A DNA stretch of 64,000 nt from JBOGVZ01 sp050692985 (GTDB lineage Bacteria; Actinomycetota; UBA4738; CALAEC01), in the NCBI GenBank assembly GCA_050692985.1, contig JBOGVZ010000085.1, positions 156,954 to 220,953 of the forward strand. The letters are read 5' to 3'. Position numbers and translations under genes: made by a program. Position 1 is the first letter of the stretch. Each line of letters opens with the position of its first letter. Shown piece after piece: positions 39,892-47,691 of the stretch. Under the pieces are notes generated by a model. The model ran no database searches and was not told where the DNA came from. It saw nothing but the letters and a program-made list of their open reading frames with translations.

Positions 39892-39920
39892 TTTGTACCC
39901 GCCGCGGGCACCGGGCGCAA
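39892..39920 (-). promoter_or_regulatory. Sigma-70-type promoter of glmU-prs
   Basis: On the minus strand TTGCGC (39920-39915), a 17-base spacer, then TACAAA (39897-39892), followed 22 bases later by the glmU GTG. The best -35/-10 pair in this part of the window. Confidence 0.6.
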
Positions 39921-40084
39921 CAGGGGCGAACCGGGAGTCGGGCCGGCGCGTCTGAATCCCGAGATGAGCAGGCACGACCGTAGAGGGTCCCCAGGGAGGC
40001 GCGGGGGGCGGTACCCGCGGGCCCCCGGGCTAGAGTGGTGAGGATCGGGCGGCACCTGGCGCCGGCGGAGACGAGAGGGGGCCT

Positions 40085-40615
40085 GTGCGGGAACCCGAGC
40101 CGGAGGTCGTCCGCAGGGCCCGCGCGGGTGACCTGGGGGCGTTCGAGGAGCTGGTCCGGGCCCACCAGGCCGACGTGTACCGCCTGGCCCTGCACCTGGT
40201 CCGCGACCGGCCCACGGCCGAGGACGTCACCCAGGAGGCCTTCCTGCTGGCGTTCCGGTCGCTGCCCCGGTTCCGGGGCCAGGCCAAGTTCTCCACGTGG
40301 CTCTACCGGATCACCCGCAACTGCGCGGTGGACGCGATCCGGCGCCGGGACCGCAGGCGGCGGCTGGAGCGGGCCGCCACCGAGGAGGCTCTCGTTCCCG
40401 ATGCCTCCCTCCGGGCGGCCCTGGCCCAGGCCATCGACGGCCTCCCCCCGCAGCTTCGGGAGGCCTTCGTGGTGATCGAGGTGTTCGGGCTGTCGTACGC
40501 GGAAGCGGCCAAGGTCCTGGGGGTGCTGGCCGGCACGCTCAAGAGCCGGATGCACCGCACCCGCCGCCTGCTGATGGCGGCCCTAGAGGAGGAGGGCCGT
40601 GCCGATGAGGTGTGA
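40085..40615 (+). CDS. ECF-type RNA polymerase sigma factor (SigE/RpoE-like)
   Basis: A 176-residue sigma factor. Region 2 (about 8-80) contains GAFEELVRAHQADVYRLALH, the DRPTAEDVTQEAFLLAFRS promoter-melting helix and FSTWLYRITRNCAVDAIRRR. Region 4 (about 112-165) contains LPPQLREAFVVIEVFGLSYA and AAKVLGVLAGTLKSRMHRTR. The GTG start has a purine-rich upstream site. It overlaps the zinc-finger anti-sigma gene, so this is a classic sigma/anti-sigma unit, distinct in sequence from the two sensor-linked pairs at 35 and 60 kb. Confidence 0.93.
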   Translation: MREPEPEVVRRARAGDLGAFEELVRAHQADVYRLALHLVRDRPTAEDVTQEAFLLAFRSLPRFRGQAKFSTWLYRITRNCAVDAIRRRDRRRRLERAATEEALVPDASLRAALAQAIDGLPPQLREAFVVIEVFGLSYAEAAKVLGVLAGTLKSRMHRTRRLLMAALEEEGRADEV

Positions 40616-42539
40616 GGTCGCCGAGCGGGAGCTGTCGGCGCGCCTGGACGGGGAGGGCGACCGCCGGCCCGGGGCCGCCCTCGAGGAGCACCTGGCCTCA
40701 TGCGCCCGGTGCCGGGCCTTTGCCGCGGGGACCGAGCGACTGCGGATCCTGGCTCGCTTCGAGGCGGTGGAGCCCGTCCCCGACCTGGTGCCCCGGATCA
40801 TGGCCGAGGTTCGCCGGGAGGCCGGCCGGGGCACCGTCCGCACCCTGGCCCCCAGGGTGCCGCGGTGGTCGCGGTATGCGGTGGCGTTCGCCGCGGGCCT
40901 GGTCGCCGCGGCGGTGCTGGTGGGAGGCCTGCCGGGCATCCGGCCAGGGCCGGCCCCCGCCCTGGCCACCGAGATCCCCGGCCGGATCGCCGCCGCCTCC
41001 ACCGAGGTCACGGCCTACCAGGCGGAGTTCCGGGTGGTGGAGCGCGGCTACCACCGCCGGGTGCCGGAGCGGTCGTTCACGACCCGGGTGTCGTTCCGGG
41101 CCCCGGAGCGGTTCCGGGCGGCGATCACCGATGCCACCGCCTACCCGTCGGTCAGGTGGCCCCGGAACGACGTGGTCCTGGCCGTCGACGCGGATCGGTG
41201 GCTCCTGGACGGGCCGGCCACCTGCCCCCGGGAGGCGCTGCCGGCCTGCGCCACCGGCGGGCGGGAGACCCGCCGGGTCACCGGCCGGGAGCCGTTCGAC
41301 GGCGATGCCCTGCTGCCGACCGACATCGTGCTGCCGGTGCGAACCCTGGTGGGCACCGACCGGGTGCGGGTCATCGGCCAGCGCCGGGTGCTGGGCCGCG
41401 ACGCCGTGACCGTCGAGCTGGCCTACCGCGACGCCGTCCCCCTGTTCGCCTACCTGCATGCCGGGGGCTCGTGGCGGCCGTTCTTCCCGCAGGACCGCGT
41501 GCTGGTCTCGCTCGACGCCGAGAGCTGGTTCCCCCTGCGCTACGAGGTCCTGCCCGCCCCCGGGCTCGAGCGGACCCGGTGGGCCGACCGCAACGGTCTC
41601 CCCTCCGAGAGCGCGGACCGGGCGGTGTTCGAGGCCACGGCCACGTCCTTCCGCACCGGGCTCCCGGCGGGGTGGGAGCCCCTGGGCCCGTTCCCCGGCC
41701 CGGTCCTCGACGAGGGCTTCCGCGACGAGGCGCTCGAGGGCTTCCCGGGCCCCGGCGGCCCCGTCGTGCCCTCGGACCTCGCCGGCCTGGAGCCGTACCG
41801 GGTCGGCAGCTTCGTCGGGGGCGGCCGGCCCGAGGACGAGGTGCTCCTGTCGTTCACCCGCGGGCTGGCCTGGCTGAACGTGCTCCAGACCCGGTCGTGG
41901 ACCGAGCCCGAGCTGTTCGGAGACGTGGGTGACCTGGCCGCGCGGGTCGAGCTTCCCGGAGGCGGGGTGGGCTACTACGAGCCCGCCACGGCCACGCTGG
42001 GCCGGCGCCTGTCGATCCACGCCCGGGACATGGACCTCTACCTGGAGACGAACCTGCCCCGGGCGAACCTGCTGCGGGTGGCGGCCTCGCTCCCGGTGGA
42101 GGGCCGCCCGGTTCCCGAGCGGTGGCTGGTCAGGCGGTGGCCCGGCGGGATCGTCCGGGCCCAGGTGACCCTGGACGAGGCCCGGTCCACCCTGCCGCAA
42201 CTGCTGCTTCCCGCCCGGCTCCCGGACGGGTACCGGCTGTGGACGGTCCACGTGGTCACGGCCAAGGGGCGCTCGGGCGTGGCGGTCTTCTTCCGCCGGC
42301 CGGGATCGGAGCTCGACGGGGTGGGGATCCGGCTGTTCCAGGCCGCCGGCCAGGCGCTGGCCCCACCGATGGACCCGGACGTGCTGGCGGTGCGGGTGCG
42401 AGGGGTGACCGGGCGCTACTCCCCCACCCGGGGCGAGCTCGAATGGGTCGAGGACGGCGTGTACCGCTCGCTCGGCGGGACCGCCCTCGACCTGGGCGGG
42501 CTGCTAGCGGTGGCCCGGTCGCTGGAGGAGCGTCGATGA
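40605..42539 (+). CDS. Transmembrane zinc-finger anti-sigma factor with large extracellular domain
   Basis: About 644 residues. The cytoplasmic N-terminus is a zinc anti-sigma domain with CEVAERELSARLDGE and the HxxxCxxC motif in LEEHLASCARCRAF. One membrane helix lies at about residues 88-108. The rest is extracellular: an RseB/LolA-like part (about 120-300; TEVTAYQAEFRVVERG, VSFRAPERFRAAIT, VVLAVDADRWLLDG), then a less recognisable region with further beta structure to the end. A lipid or cell-wall ligand could relieve sigma inhibition. ATG 40605 or GTG 40599 start within the sigma gene. The stop overlaps the next gene's start (ATGA). Confidence 0.88.
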   Translation: MRCEVAERELSARLDGEGDRRPGAALEEHLASCARCRAFAAGTERLRILARFEAVEPVPDLVPRIMAEVRREAGRGTVRTLAPRVPRWSRYAVAFAAGLVAAAVLVGGLPGIRPGPAPALATEIPGRIAAASTEVTAYQAEFRVVERGYHRRVPERSFTTRVSFRAPERFRAAITDATAYPSVRWPRNDVVLAVDADRWLLDGPATCPREALPACATGGRETRRVTGREPFDGDALLPTDIVLPVRTLVGTDRVRVIGQRRVLGRDAVTVELAYRDAVPLFAYLHAGGSWRPFFPQDRVLVSLDAESWFPLRYEVLPAPGLERTRWADRNGLPSESADRAVFEATATSFRTGLPAGWEPLGPFPGPVLDEGFRDEALEGFPGPGGPVVPSDLAGLEPYRVGSFVGGGRPEDEVLLSFTRGLAWLNVLQTRSWTEPELFGDVGDLAARVELPGGGVGYYEPATATLGRRLSIHARDMDLYLETNLPRANLLRVAASLPVEGRPVPERWLVRRWPGGIVRAQVTLDEARSTLPQLLLPARLPDGYRLWTVHVVTAKGRSGVAVFFRRPGSELDGVGIRLFQAAGQALAPPMDPDVLAVRVRGVTGRYSPTRGELEWVEDGVYRSLGGTALDLGGLLAVARSLEERR

Positions 42540-43720
42540 AGCCGCGGACGGGCCTCGTCGCCGCCGCGCTGGCCGGGGCCCTGGCCGGCGCGGCCATTAT
42601 GCTCACGCTGCCCGTGCCGGGCGTTCCTCTGGAGCCGGTGTCACCTCCCCAGCCCCCGGCGGGAGCGGTGCGGGGAGCGGCTCCGGTGCCCACCCTGCTG
42701 GCCTGGACGCCCGGTGGGCTTCCGGGCGGGTTCGCCGACGCGGTTCGCCGGCTCCCCGGGGTCCGGGCCGCCGCCGAGGTCCGCAGCGGCACCGCGTGGC
42801 TGAGCGCCTGGCGGGACCGCTCGGGCCAGACGCAGCGGCCGCCCAAGGGGTTCCAGGTCCCGGTCGAGGTCGCCGCGGTGCAGCCCGCCGGCTACACGGC
42901 ATTCGTCCCGCCGGCCGACCGGGCCGCCATCGAGGCCCTGGCCGGGGGCGGGGTCCTGCTCGGTGAGACCTCCGCCGGCCTGCGCGGGATGGGGAGCGGA
43001 GGCACGCTGCGGTTCGGACCGCGGTCCCTGCGGGTGGAGGGGGTGATCGCCGACGAGCTGGTGGGGGCCCACGAGGTCGTCGTGTCGGCGCGGACCGGGG
43101 CCCGGCTCGGGGTCACCAGTCCCCCCTACCTCCTGGTCCTGCCCCGCGAGGGCGCATCGCCCCGGGCCATCGAGCGCGGCGTGCGCCGGTCCGTGCCTCC
43201 GGGGACCCGCATCCGGGTCCGGGCCCCTGGGGAGACCCCCGTCTTCCGCCACGGCGACGCGGTGCTACCCCCGGTGCGGCTGAAGGCCCTGTTCGGCGAG
43301 TTCCCCGCCCGGCCGGACGGGGACGGGACGATCACGCCCGACCCCGCCTGGGTCCGGGCGAACATCCGCACCGCCCGGGTCCCGATCCTGGGCGAGATCC
43401 ACTGCCACCGCCGGATCATCCCGCTGTTCCGGGCGGCCCTGGCCGAGCTGGCTCGCCGGGGCCTGGGCAACCTGATCCAGGGGTACGCCGGGTGCTTCTC
43501 GCCCAGGTTCGCCAACTTCAACCCGACCTCCGGGCTGTCCCACCATTCGTGGGGGGTCGCCTTCGACATCAACGCCGCCCAGAACCCGCTGGGAGCGGAG
43601 CCCACCATGGATCCCCGCATGGTGGAGGTCATGCGCCGGTGGGGGTTCACCTGGGGTGGCCTATGGCTGGTCCCCGACGGCATGCACTTCGAGTTCCAGC
43701 GCTTCCCCTCACTGGGCTAG
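42536..43720 (+). CDS. Secreted D-Ala-D-Ala carboxypeptidase-like M15 peptidase
   Basis: A 394-residue exported protein. A hydrophobic N-terminal segment (about 6-27) acts as signal or anchor, a roughly 220-residue beta-rich region follows, and the C-terminal 130 residues form a VanY/M15 metallopeptidase with zinc ligands in LSHHSWGVAFDINAAQ (HxxxxxxD) and the terminal MHFEFQRF. The preceding HCHRRIIPLFRAALAEL fits the M15 helix. It should cut the stem peptide of peptidoglycan. Translation is coupled to the anti-sigma gene, placing a wall enzyme in the same operon as an ECF regulator. Confidence 0.87.
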   Translation: MKPRTGLVAAALAGALAGAAIMLTLPVPGVPLEPVSPPQPPAGAVRGAAPVPTLLAWTPGGLPGGFADAVRRLPGVRAAAEVRSGTAWLSAWRDRSGQTQRPPKGFQVPVEVAAVQPAGYTAFVPPADRAAIEALAGGGVLLGETSAGLRGMGSGGTLRFGPRSLRVEGVIADELVGAHEVVVSARTGARLGVTSPPYLLVLPREGASPRAIERGVRRSVPPGTRIRVRAPGETPVFRHGDAVLPPVRLKALFGEFPARPDGDGTITPDPAWVRANIRTARVPILGEIHCHRRIIPLFRAALAELARRGLGNLIQGYAGCFSPRFANFNPTSGLSHHSWGVAFDINAAQNPLGAEPTMDPRMVEVMRRWGFTWGGLWLVPDGMHFEFQRFPSLG

Positions 43721-43728
43721 GGATAGCG

Positions 43729-43800
43729 CTCCGGGGCCTGGACTCGAACCAGGATCTCTCGCTTCAAAGGCGAGCGTCATGACCCTTCGACCACCCCGGA
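43729..43800 (-). tRNA. tRNA-Gln (anticodon TTG)
   Basis: A 72-base tRNA on the minus strand. Acceptor TCCGGGG pairs with CCCCGGA; anticodon stem CTCGC/GCGAG holds loop CTTTGAA, giving TTG for glutamine; T-arm CCTGG/CCAGG with loop TTCGAGT. The CCA is not encoded. The 189 bases between it and ispE contain no gene I can support. Confidence 0.93.
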
Positions 43801-43989
43801 CGGGACAAGTATCTCAGCTACCACGAGAGGACGCCTCGACGCTTTCAAGATTTCCCACTACGCCTCGAACCAGCCATCGATCCGTCTGTTCAGATCGATG
43901 CTCTTTCGGACCGTTACCGCGAGGCACCCCGATAGTTGGGGCCGACCCGTCCCTTCGCCATTCCGTGACGCCACCAGTGGGCACCGACA

Positions 43990-44853
43990 TCACCGGCGGG
44001 TAATTGCGGAGACGGCCAGGCCGCTCACGGCGGCGGCGATCTCCTCGGCGTGCGAGCCGTCTCGGGCCAGGCCGGCCACCGCGGGGCCGCTGCCGGACAT
44101 GATGGCCCCCAGGGACCCGGCCCGGAGCAGGGTCTGCTTGGCCTCGGCCACCTCCGGACGGCGGCGGGAGACGGGGCCCTCCAGGTCGTTCCACAGCAGG
44201 GCCGAGAGGGTCTCCAGGTCGCCCCGGGCCAGGGCCCGGAGGAAGGGGCCGGCGTCCGGGGCCTCGCCGTCCGGATCCTCGTCCCACCACCGGTAGGCCT
44301 CGGCCGCCCCGACGCCGAACTCAGGGACCAGCAGGACCCACCAGGTCCGGGCGGCCTCCAGGGCCTCGACCCGCTCCCCCCGCCCCCGGGCGACCACCGG
44401 CTCCCCGAGGAGCAGCGCGGGGACGTCGGAGCCCACCCGGGCGGCCACCCCCACCAGGGAGGCCCGGTCCAGCCCGCACCCCCACAGGTCGTTCAGGGCC
44501 CGGAGGGCGGCCGCCGCGTCGGCGCTCCCCCCGCCCAGCCCGGCGGAAACGGGGACCCGCTTGACCAGGAGGATCGTGGCCCCGGCCTCGGTGTCACAGG
44601 CCTCCCGCAGGGCCCGAGCCGCGGCCATGACCAGGTTGTCGTGGCCCCCCGGCACGGCCCCGGCCCGGTCCCCGGCCACGGCCAGGGAGAGCTCCGCGGC
44701 GGGCCGGGCCTGGACCCCGTCGGCCAGGGTGATCGGCTGCACCACGGTCTCGATGTCGTGATAGCCGTCCGCCCGGGCGCCCAGGACCCTCAGGAACGGG
44801 TTGAGCTTCGCCGGGGCCGGCTCGGTGATCGGAGACCCGGGCGCCTCACCCAC
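43990..44853 (-). CDS. ispE: 4-diphosphocytidyl-2-C-methyl-D-erythritol kinase
   Basis: A 287-residue GHMP kinase in the MEP pathway of isoprenoid synthesis. The N-terminal PAPAKLNPFLRVLGARADGY with DIETVVQPI, the ATP-binding VPVSAGLGGGSADAAAAL and the C-terminal LGAIMSGSGPAVAGLA are diagnostic. The GTG start overlaps the last codons of ksgA by eight bases, and the ksgA-ispE order matches other actinobacteria. Confidence 0.95.
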   Translation of the reverse strand: MGEAPGSPITEPAPAKLNPFLRVLGARADGYHDIETVVQPITLADGVQARPAAELSLAVAGDRAGAVPGGHDNLVMAAARALREACDTEAGATILLVKRVPVSAGLGGGSADAAAALRALNDLWGCGLDRASLVGVAARVGSDVPALLLGEPVVARGRGERVEALEAARTWWVLLVPEFGVGAAEAYRWWDEDPDGEAPDAGPFLRALARGDLETLSALLWNDLEGPVSRRRPEVAEAKQTLLRAGSLGAIMSGSGPAVAGLARDGSHAEEIAAAVSGLAVSAITRR

Positions 44854-45670
44854 CGATGACCTCGACCACGCGGGCCAGCTCCTCCAGCCCCAGGGCCTCG
44901 GCCCGGACCGAGGGATCGAGCCCCGCCCCCACCAGGGCCTCCCGGGCCTCCTCCCGGGCCATCCCCATCCGCACCAGGGCCGCGGCCAGCGTCTTGCGGC
45001 GCTGGGCGAACCCCTCCGCCACCAGCCGGAACAGGGCCTCCTCTGGGACCGCGACCGGGGGAGGACGCCTGTCCAGGCGGATGATCACCGACTCGACGTT
45101 CGGCTCCGGCCAGAACACCGAGGGCCGGACCCTCCGCACCACCCGTACCCGGGCCCGGTAGACCACCCGCACGCTCACCGCCCCGTAGGGCTCCGTGCCG
45201 GCCGCGGCCGCCAGCCGTTCCCCGACCTCCCGCTGGACCATGACCACCAGCGGATCCACCCGCGGGGCGCGCTCCAACAGCTCGACCACCACCGGGACGG
45301 CCACGTTGTAGGGCAGGTTGGAGGCCATCCGCCAGGCACCGGCGCCGAGCACGTCCGGCCAGTCCATGGCCAGGGCGTCCCCCCGGAGCACCCGCACCCC
45401 GGGGAGCCCGGCCACGAGCTCCTCCAGGGCGGCCACCAGCCGGGGGTCCACCTCCACGGCCAGGACCTCCGCCCCGGCCTCGGCCAGGGCCACGGTCAGG
45501 GAGCCGAGCCCCGCTCCGATCTCAAGGACCCGGGTCCCCGGACCGGCCCCGGCCTCCCGGGCGATGGCCCGGGCCAGGTTCGGGTCGGCCAGGAAGTGCT
45601 GCCCCAGGGCCTTGCGGGGGCGGATGCCGTGCCGGCCCGCCAGCTCCCGGAGGACGCGCCGCGTGGGGAC
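44846..45670 (-). CDS. ksgA: 16S rRNA dimethyladenosine transferase KsgA
   Basis: A roughly 274-residue methyltransferase that dimethylates two adjacent adenines near the 3' end of 16S rRNA. Motifs are RPRKALGQHFLADPNLARAI, the SAM-binding VLEIGAGLGSLTVALAE, VEVDPRLVAALEEL, GDALAMDW, the catalytic SNLPYNVAVPVVVELL and FAQRRKTLAAAL. No ATG, GTG or TTG occurs near the family's usual N-terminus. The nearest upstream in-frame GTG (45778) would add about 36 Ser/Pro/Gly-rich residues and overlap the G5/RlpA gene by 104 bases. I therefore show the frame from just after that gene's stop; a GTC (45670) or ATC (45625) start is possible. Confidence 0.88.
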   Translation of the reverse strand, partial: VPTRRVLRELAGRHGIRPRKALGQHFLADPNLARAIAREAGAGPGTRVLEIGAGLGSLTVALAEAGAEVLAVEVDPRLVAALEELVAGLPGVRVLRGDALAMDWPDVLGAGAWRMASNLPYNVAVPVVVELLERAPRVDPLVVMVQREVGERLAAAAGTEPYGAVSVRVVYRARVRVVRRVRPSVFWPEPNVESVIIRLDRRPPPVAVPEEALFRLVAEGFAQRRKTLAAALVRMGMAREEAREALVGAGLDPSVRAEALGLEELARVVEVIGG

Positions 45671-45674
45671 GGTG

Positions 45675-46829
45675 CTACCAGGTGATCCGGACCCGGAAGG
45701 TCCCCTGGGAGAGCGGCGCGAGCTGGGCGAAGGCGTCGTCGGAGAGGTCGATGATCCGTCCCTCGACGAAGGGGCCACGGTCGTTGATTACCACAGTGAC
45801 CGACTTCCCATTGGCCAGGTTCGTCACCAGCACCTCCGTGCCGAACGGCAGGGTCTGGTGCGCGGCCACCATGCCGTCGCGCTCGTACCACGAGGCGATC
45901 CCCTCCTGGACGCTCCTGGCCCTGGTGCCCCGGACCACGACCCGGTCCTCCGGTTCGCGGACCACATCGCGGTGCAGCAGGGTCCGCTTGGCCTCGGCGC
46001 CATCCACGTAGCGGATCCGGAACAGGTTGCGAACCAGCCCCTCCGCGCCCTCCCGCTCGACGCGCTCCTCGTCCGCGTACAGGTCGTCGGAGTAGCGCAC
46101 CTCGGTGTGGAAGGGAACGGCCTCCTCCTCGACCACCTCCCGGACCCGGATGCGGACGACACGGATGTCCATCCCGGGGCGGATGTGGGCCCGGCGGCCC
46201 GGAGACACGCGATCCTTGCCCCGAAGGATCACGCCCACCGAGTCCAGCAGGTAGCCCACGTCCGGGGCGTTCGTGATGACCTCCCGGGTCTCGCCGTCCA
46301 CGGTCAGCTCCACCACCTTGGCGGCCCGGTACACGATGACCTGGCCGTCTTCCACGGGAGCCTTCGGCTTCGGCCGGACGTAGGCGTGCTCGCCGGCGGG
46401 GACGTTGACCTCGTTCAGGACGTCCTCGACGGTCTCGGCCTCGGTGACCCACACGATGCGCTGCTGGCCCTCCAGCACCAGCGTGACCCGCATGGCCAGA
46501 AGGACCTCGACCCGCATGCCCTCGGCAAGGAGCGCCTCCGGTGAGGGCTCGACCTCGTCGTAGGGCCCTACCTCGAGCTCGGCCCGCTCCAGCAGGTCCC
46601 CGACCGTGACCTCGAACGTCCGCACCTGCTGGGGCCGGCCATCGACGACCAGCATCACCCGCTTCTCCAGGCGGAGGTAGTAGGCGCCGCTGCCCACCAC
46701 GGAGGCGATGACCGCCGAAACCAGAAGGCGCCCGATGAGCGAGCGGTGGGGTCGCCGACCGGCCCGGCCCGGGAACCTGCCGGGTCGAGAGGGACGGGCT
46801 CTGAATCTTGCTCGGTCGCGGCCGGGCAA
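45675..46829 (-). CDS. RpfB-like DUF348-G5 protein with RlpA double-psi barrel
   Basis: A roughly 384-residue cell-envelope protein. A basic leader is followed by one membrane or signal helix (LLVSAVIASVVGSGAYY). Three DUF348 repeats (about 60-220) and a G5 domain (about 225-295) come next. The C-terminal 85 residues are an RlpA-like double-psi beta-barrel (EGIASWYERDGMVAAHQTLP, FGTEVLVTNLANGKSVTVVI, NDRGPFVEGRIIDLS). In mycobacteria this locus encodes RpfB, whose catalytic domain is lysozyme-like; here a presumed septal lytic enzyme fold replaces it. TTG at 46829 was chosen because a -35/-10 pair lies directly upstream, making the longer TTG at 46868 part of the -35. Confidence 0.87.
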   Translation of the reverse strand: MPGRDRARFRARPSRPGRFPGRAGRRPHRSLIGRLLVSAVIASVVGSGAYYLRLEKRVMLVVDGRPQQVRTFEVTVGDLLERAELEVGPYDEVEPSPEALLAEGMRVEVLLAMRVTLVLEGQQRIVWVTEAETVEDVLNEVNVPAGEHAYVRPKPKAPVEDGQVIVYRAAKVVELTVDGETREVITNAPDVGYLLDSVGVILRGKDRVSPGRRAHIRPGMDIRVVRIRVREVVEEEAVPFHTEVRYSDDLYADEERVEREGAEGLVRNLFRIRYVDGAEAKRTLLHRDVVREPEDRVVVRGTRARSVQEGIASWYERDGMVAAHQTLPFGTEVLVTNLANGKSVTVVINDRGPFVEGRIIDLSDDAFAQLAPLSQGTFRVRITW

Positions 46830-46839
46830 ATCGCGGGCC

Positions 46840-46868
46840 ACCCTAGCAACCCTCAACCTGAGGTGCAA
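46840..46868 (-). promoter_or_regulatory. Promoter of the G5/RlpA gene
   Basis: On the minus strand TTGCAC (46868-46863), 17-base spacer, TAGGGT (46845-46840), then 10 bases to the TTG at 46829. Optimal spacing and position for a near-leaderless message. Confidence 0.55.
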
Positions 46869-46910
46869 ACTCAGGGTCCGAACGTGGGTTCGGCTCCCCG
46901 AAGGCTCGGG

Positions 46911-47677
46911 CTACCCGGGCAGGGAGAAGGCCCGGCGAGCGTTGGCCAGGGTGGCCCAGCCGACCCGTTCCGGCCGCTCGCTCCGGGCGGCCGCCAGGGC
47001 GTCCACCACGATCCCCACGTTGGCCGGGGCGTTGTCCCGGCCCCGCAGCGGCTGGGGCGCCAGGAAGGGGCTGTCGGTCTCCACCAGCAGGAGGTCACCG
47101 GGGACCGCACGGGCGGCCTCCCGGAGGGCCTCGCTGTTGGGGAAGGTCCGTTCCCGGCGAACGAGCAGAAGTACCCTCGTGAAGCGGCCTCCCGGGCCTC
47201 GGCCACCCCACCGGTGAAGCAGTGCAGCACCACACGCTCGACCCGCTCCTCGCCCAGGATCCGGAGGACGTCGGGCCAGGCCTCGCGGGTGTGGACCACG
47301 ACCGCTTTTCCGCTCTCCCGGGCCAGGCCGCAGTGCGCACGGAAGACCCGCTGCTGGTCCTCGGCGGGAGAGAGGAGGCGGTAGTAGTCGAGCCCGGTCT
47401 CCCCCACGGCCACCACCCGGGCGTCACCGGCCAGCTCCTCGATGGCCGCCCCGGCCTCGGCGTCCCACTCCGACGCGGTGTGGGGATGGACCCCGGCGGT
47501 GGCGAACACGCCGGCCAACGAGTCGGCCAGGTCGCGGCTGCGCCGGCTGGACTGCGGATCGATGCCCGCGCACACCAGCCCCTCGACCCCGGAGGCCCGT
47601 GCGGCCTCCACGGCCTGCCCGGGCTCGCCGTCCATGAGGAACAGGTGGCAGTGGGCGTCGAAGAGACCCTCGACCAT
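46911..47677 (-). pseudogene. tatD: TatD-family metal-dependent hydrolase, frameshifted
   Basis: Starts normally with MVEGLFDAHCHLFLMDGEPG, then AGVHPHTASEWD, VAVGETGLDYYRLLSP, VVVHTREAWPDVLRIL and VVLHCFTGG, the expected metal ligands of TatD nucleases. After SFAGN (about 47149) the correct continuation TFPNSEALREAARAVPGDLL, with VETDSPFLAPQPLRGRDN and a normal C-terminus ending at 46911, is in another frame. The sequence AACGGACCTTCC lacks one base relative to a Val-Thr-Phe reading, so a single-base deletion is likely. It may be a real pseudogene or a homopolymer-type error. A TAGAAC element 8 bases before the ATG supports the start. Confidence 0.87.
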
Positions 47678-47685
47678 CGGTTGAG

Positions 47686-47691
47686 GTTCTA
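47686..47691 (-). promoter_or_regulatory. -10 element of tatD
   Basis: TAGAAC on the minus strand with 8 bases to the tatD ATG; it overlaps the end of metG. Confidence 0.4.

Noticed and set aside
45670..45778. KsgA N-terminal extension from GTG 45778
   Set aside because: The extra residues are Ser/Pro/Gly-rich and coincide with the conserved barrel-coding DNA of the neighbouring gene in another frame, so they look like shadow translation.
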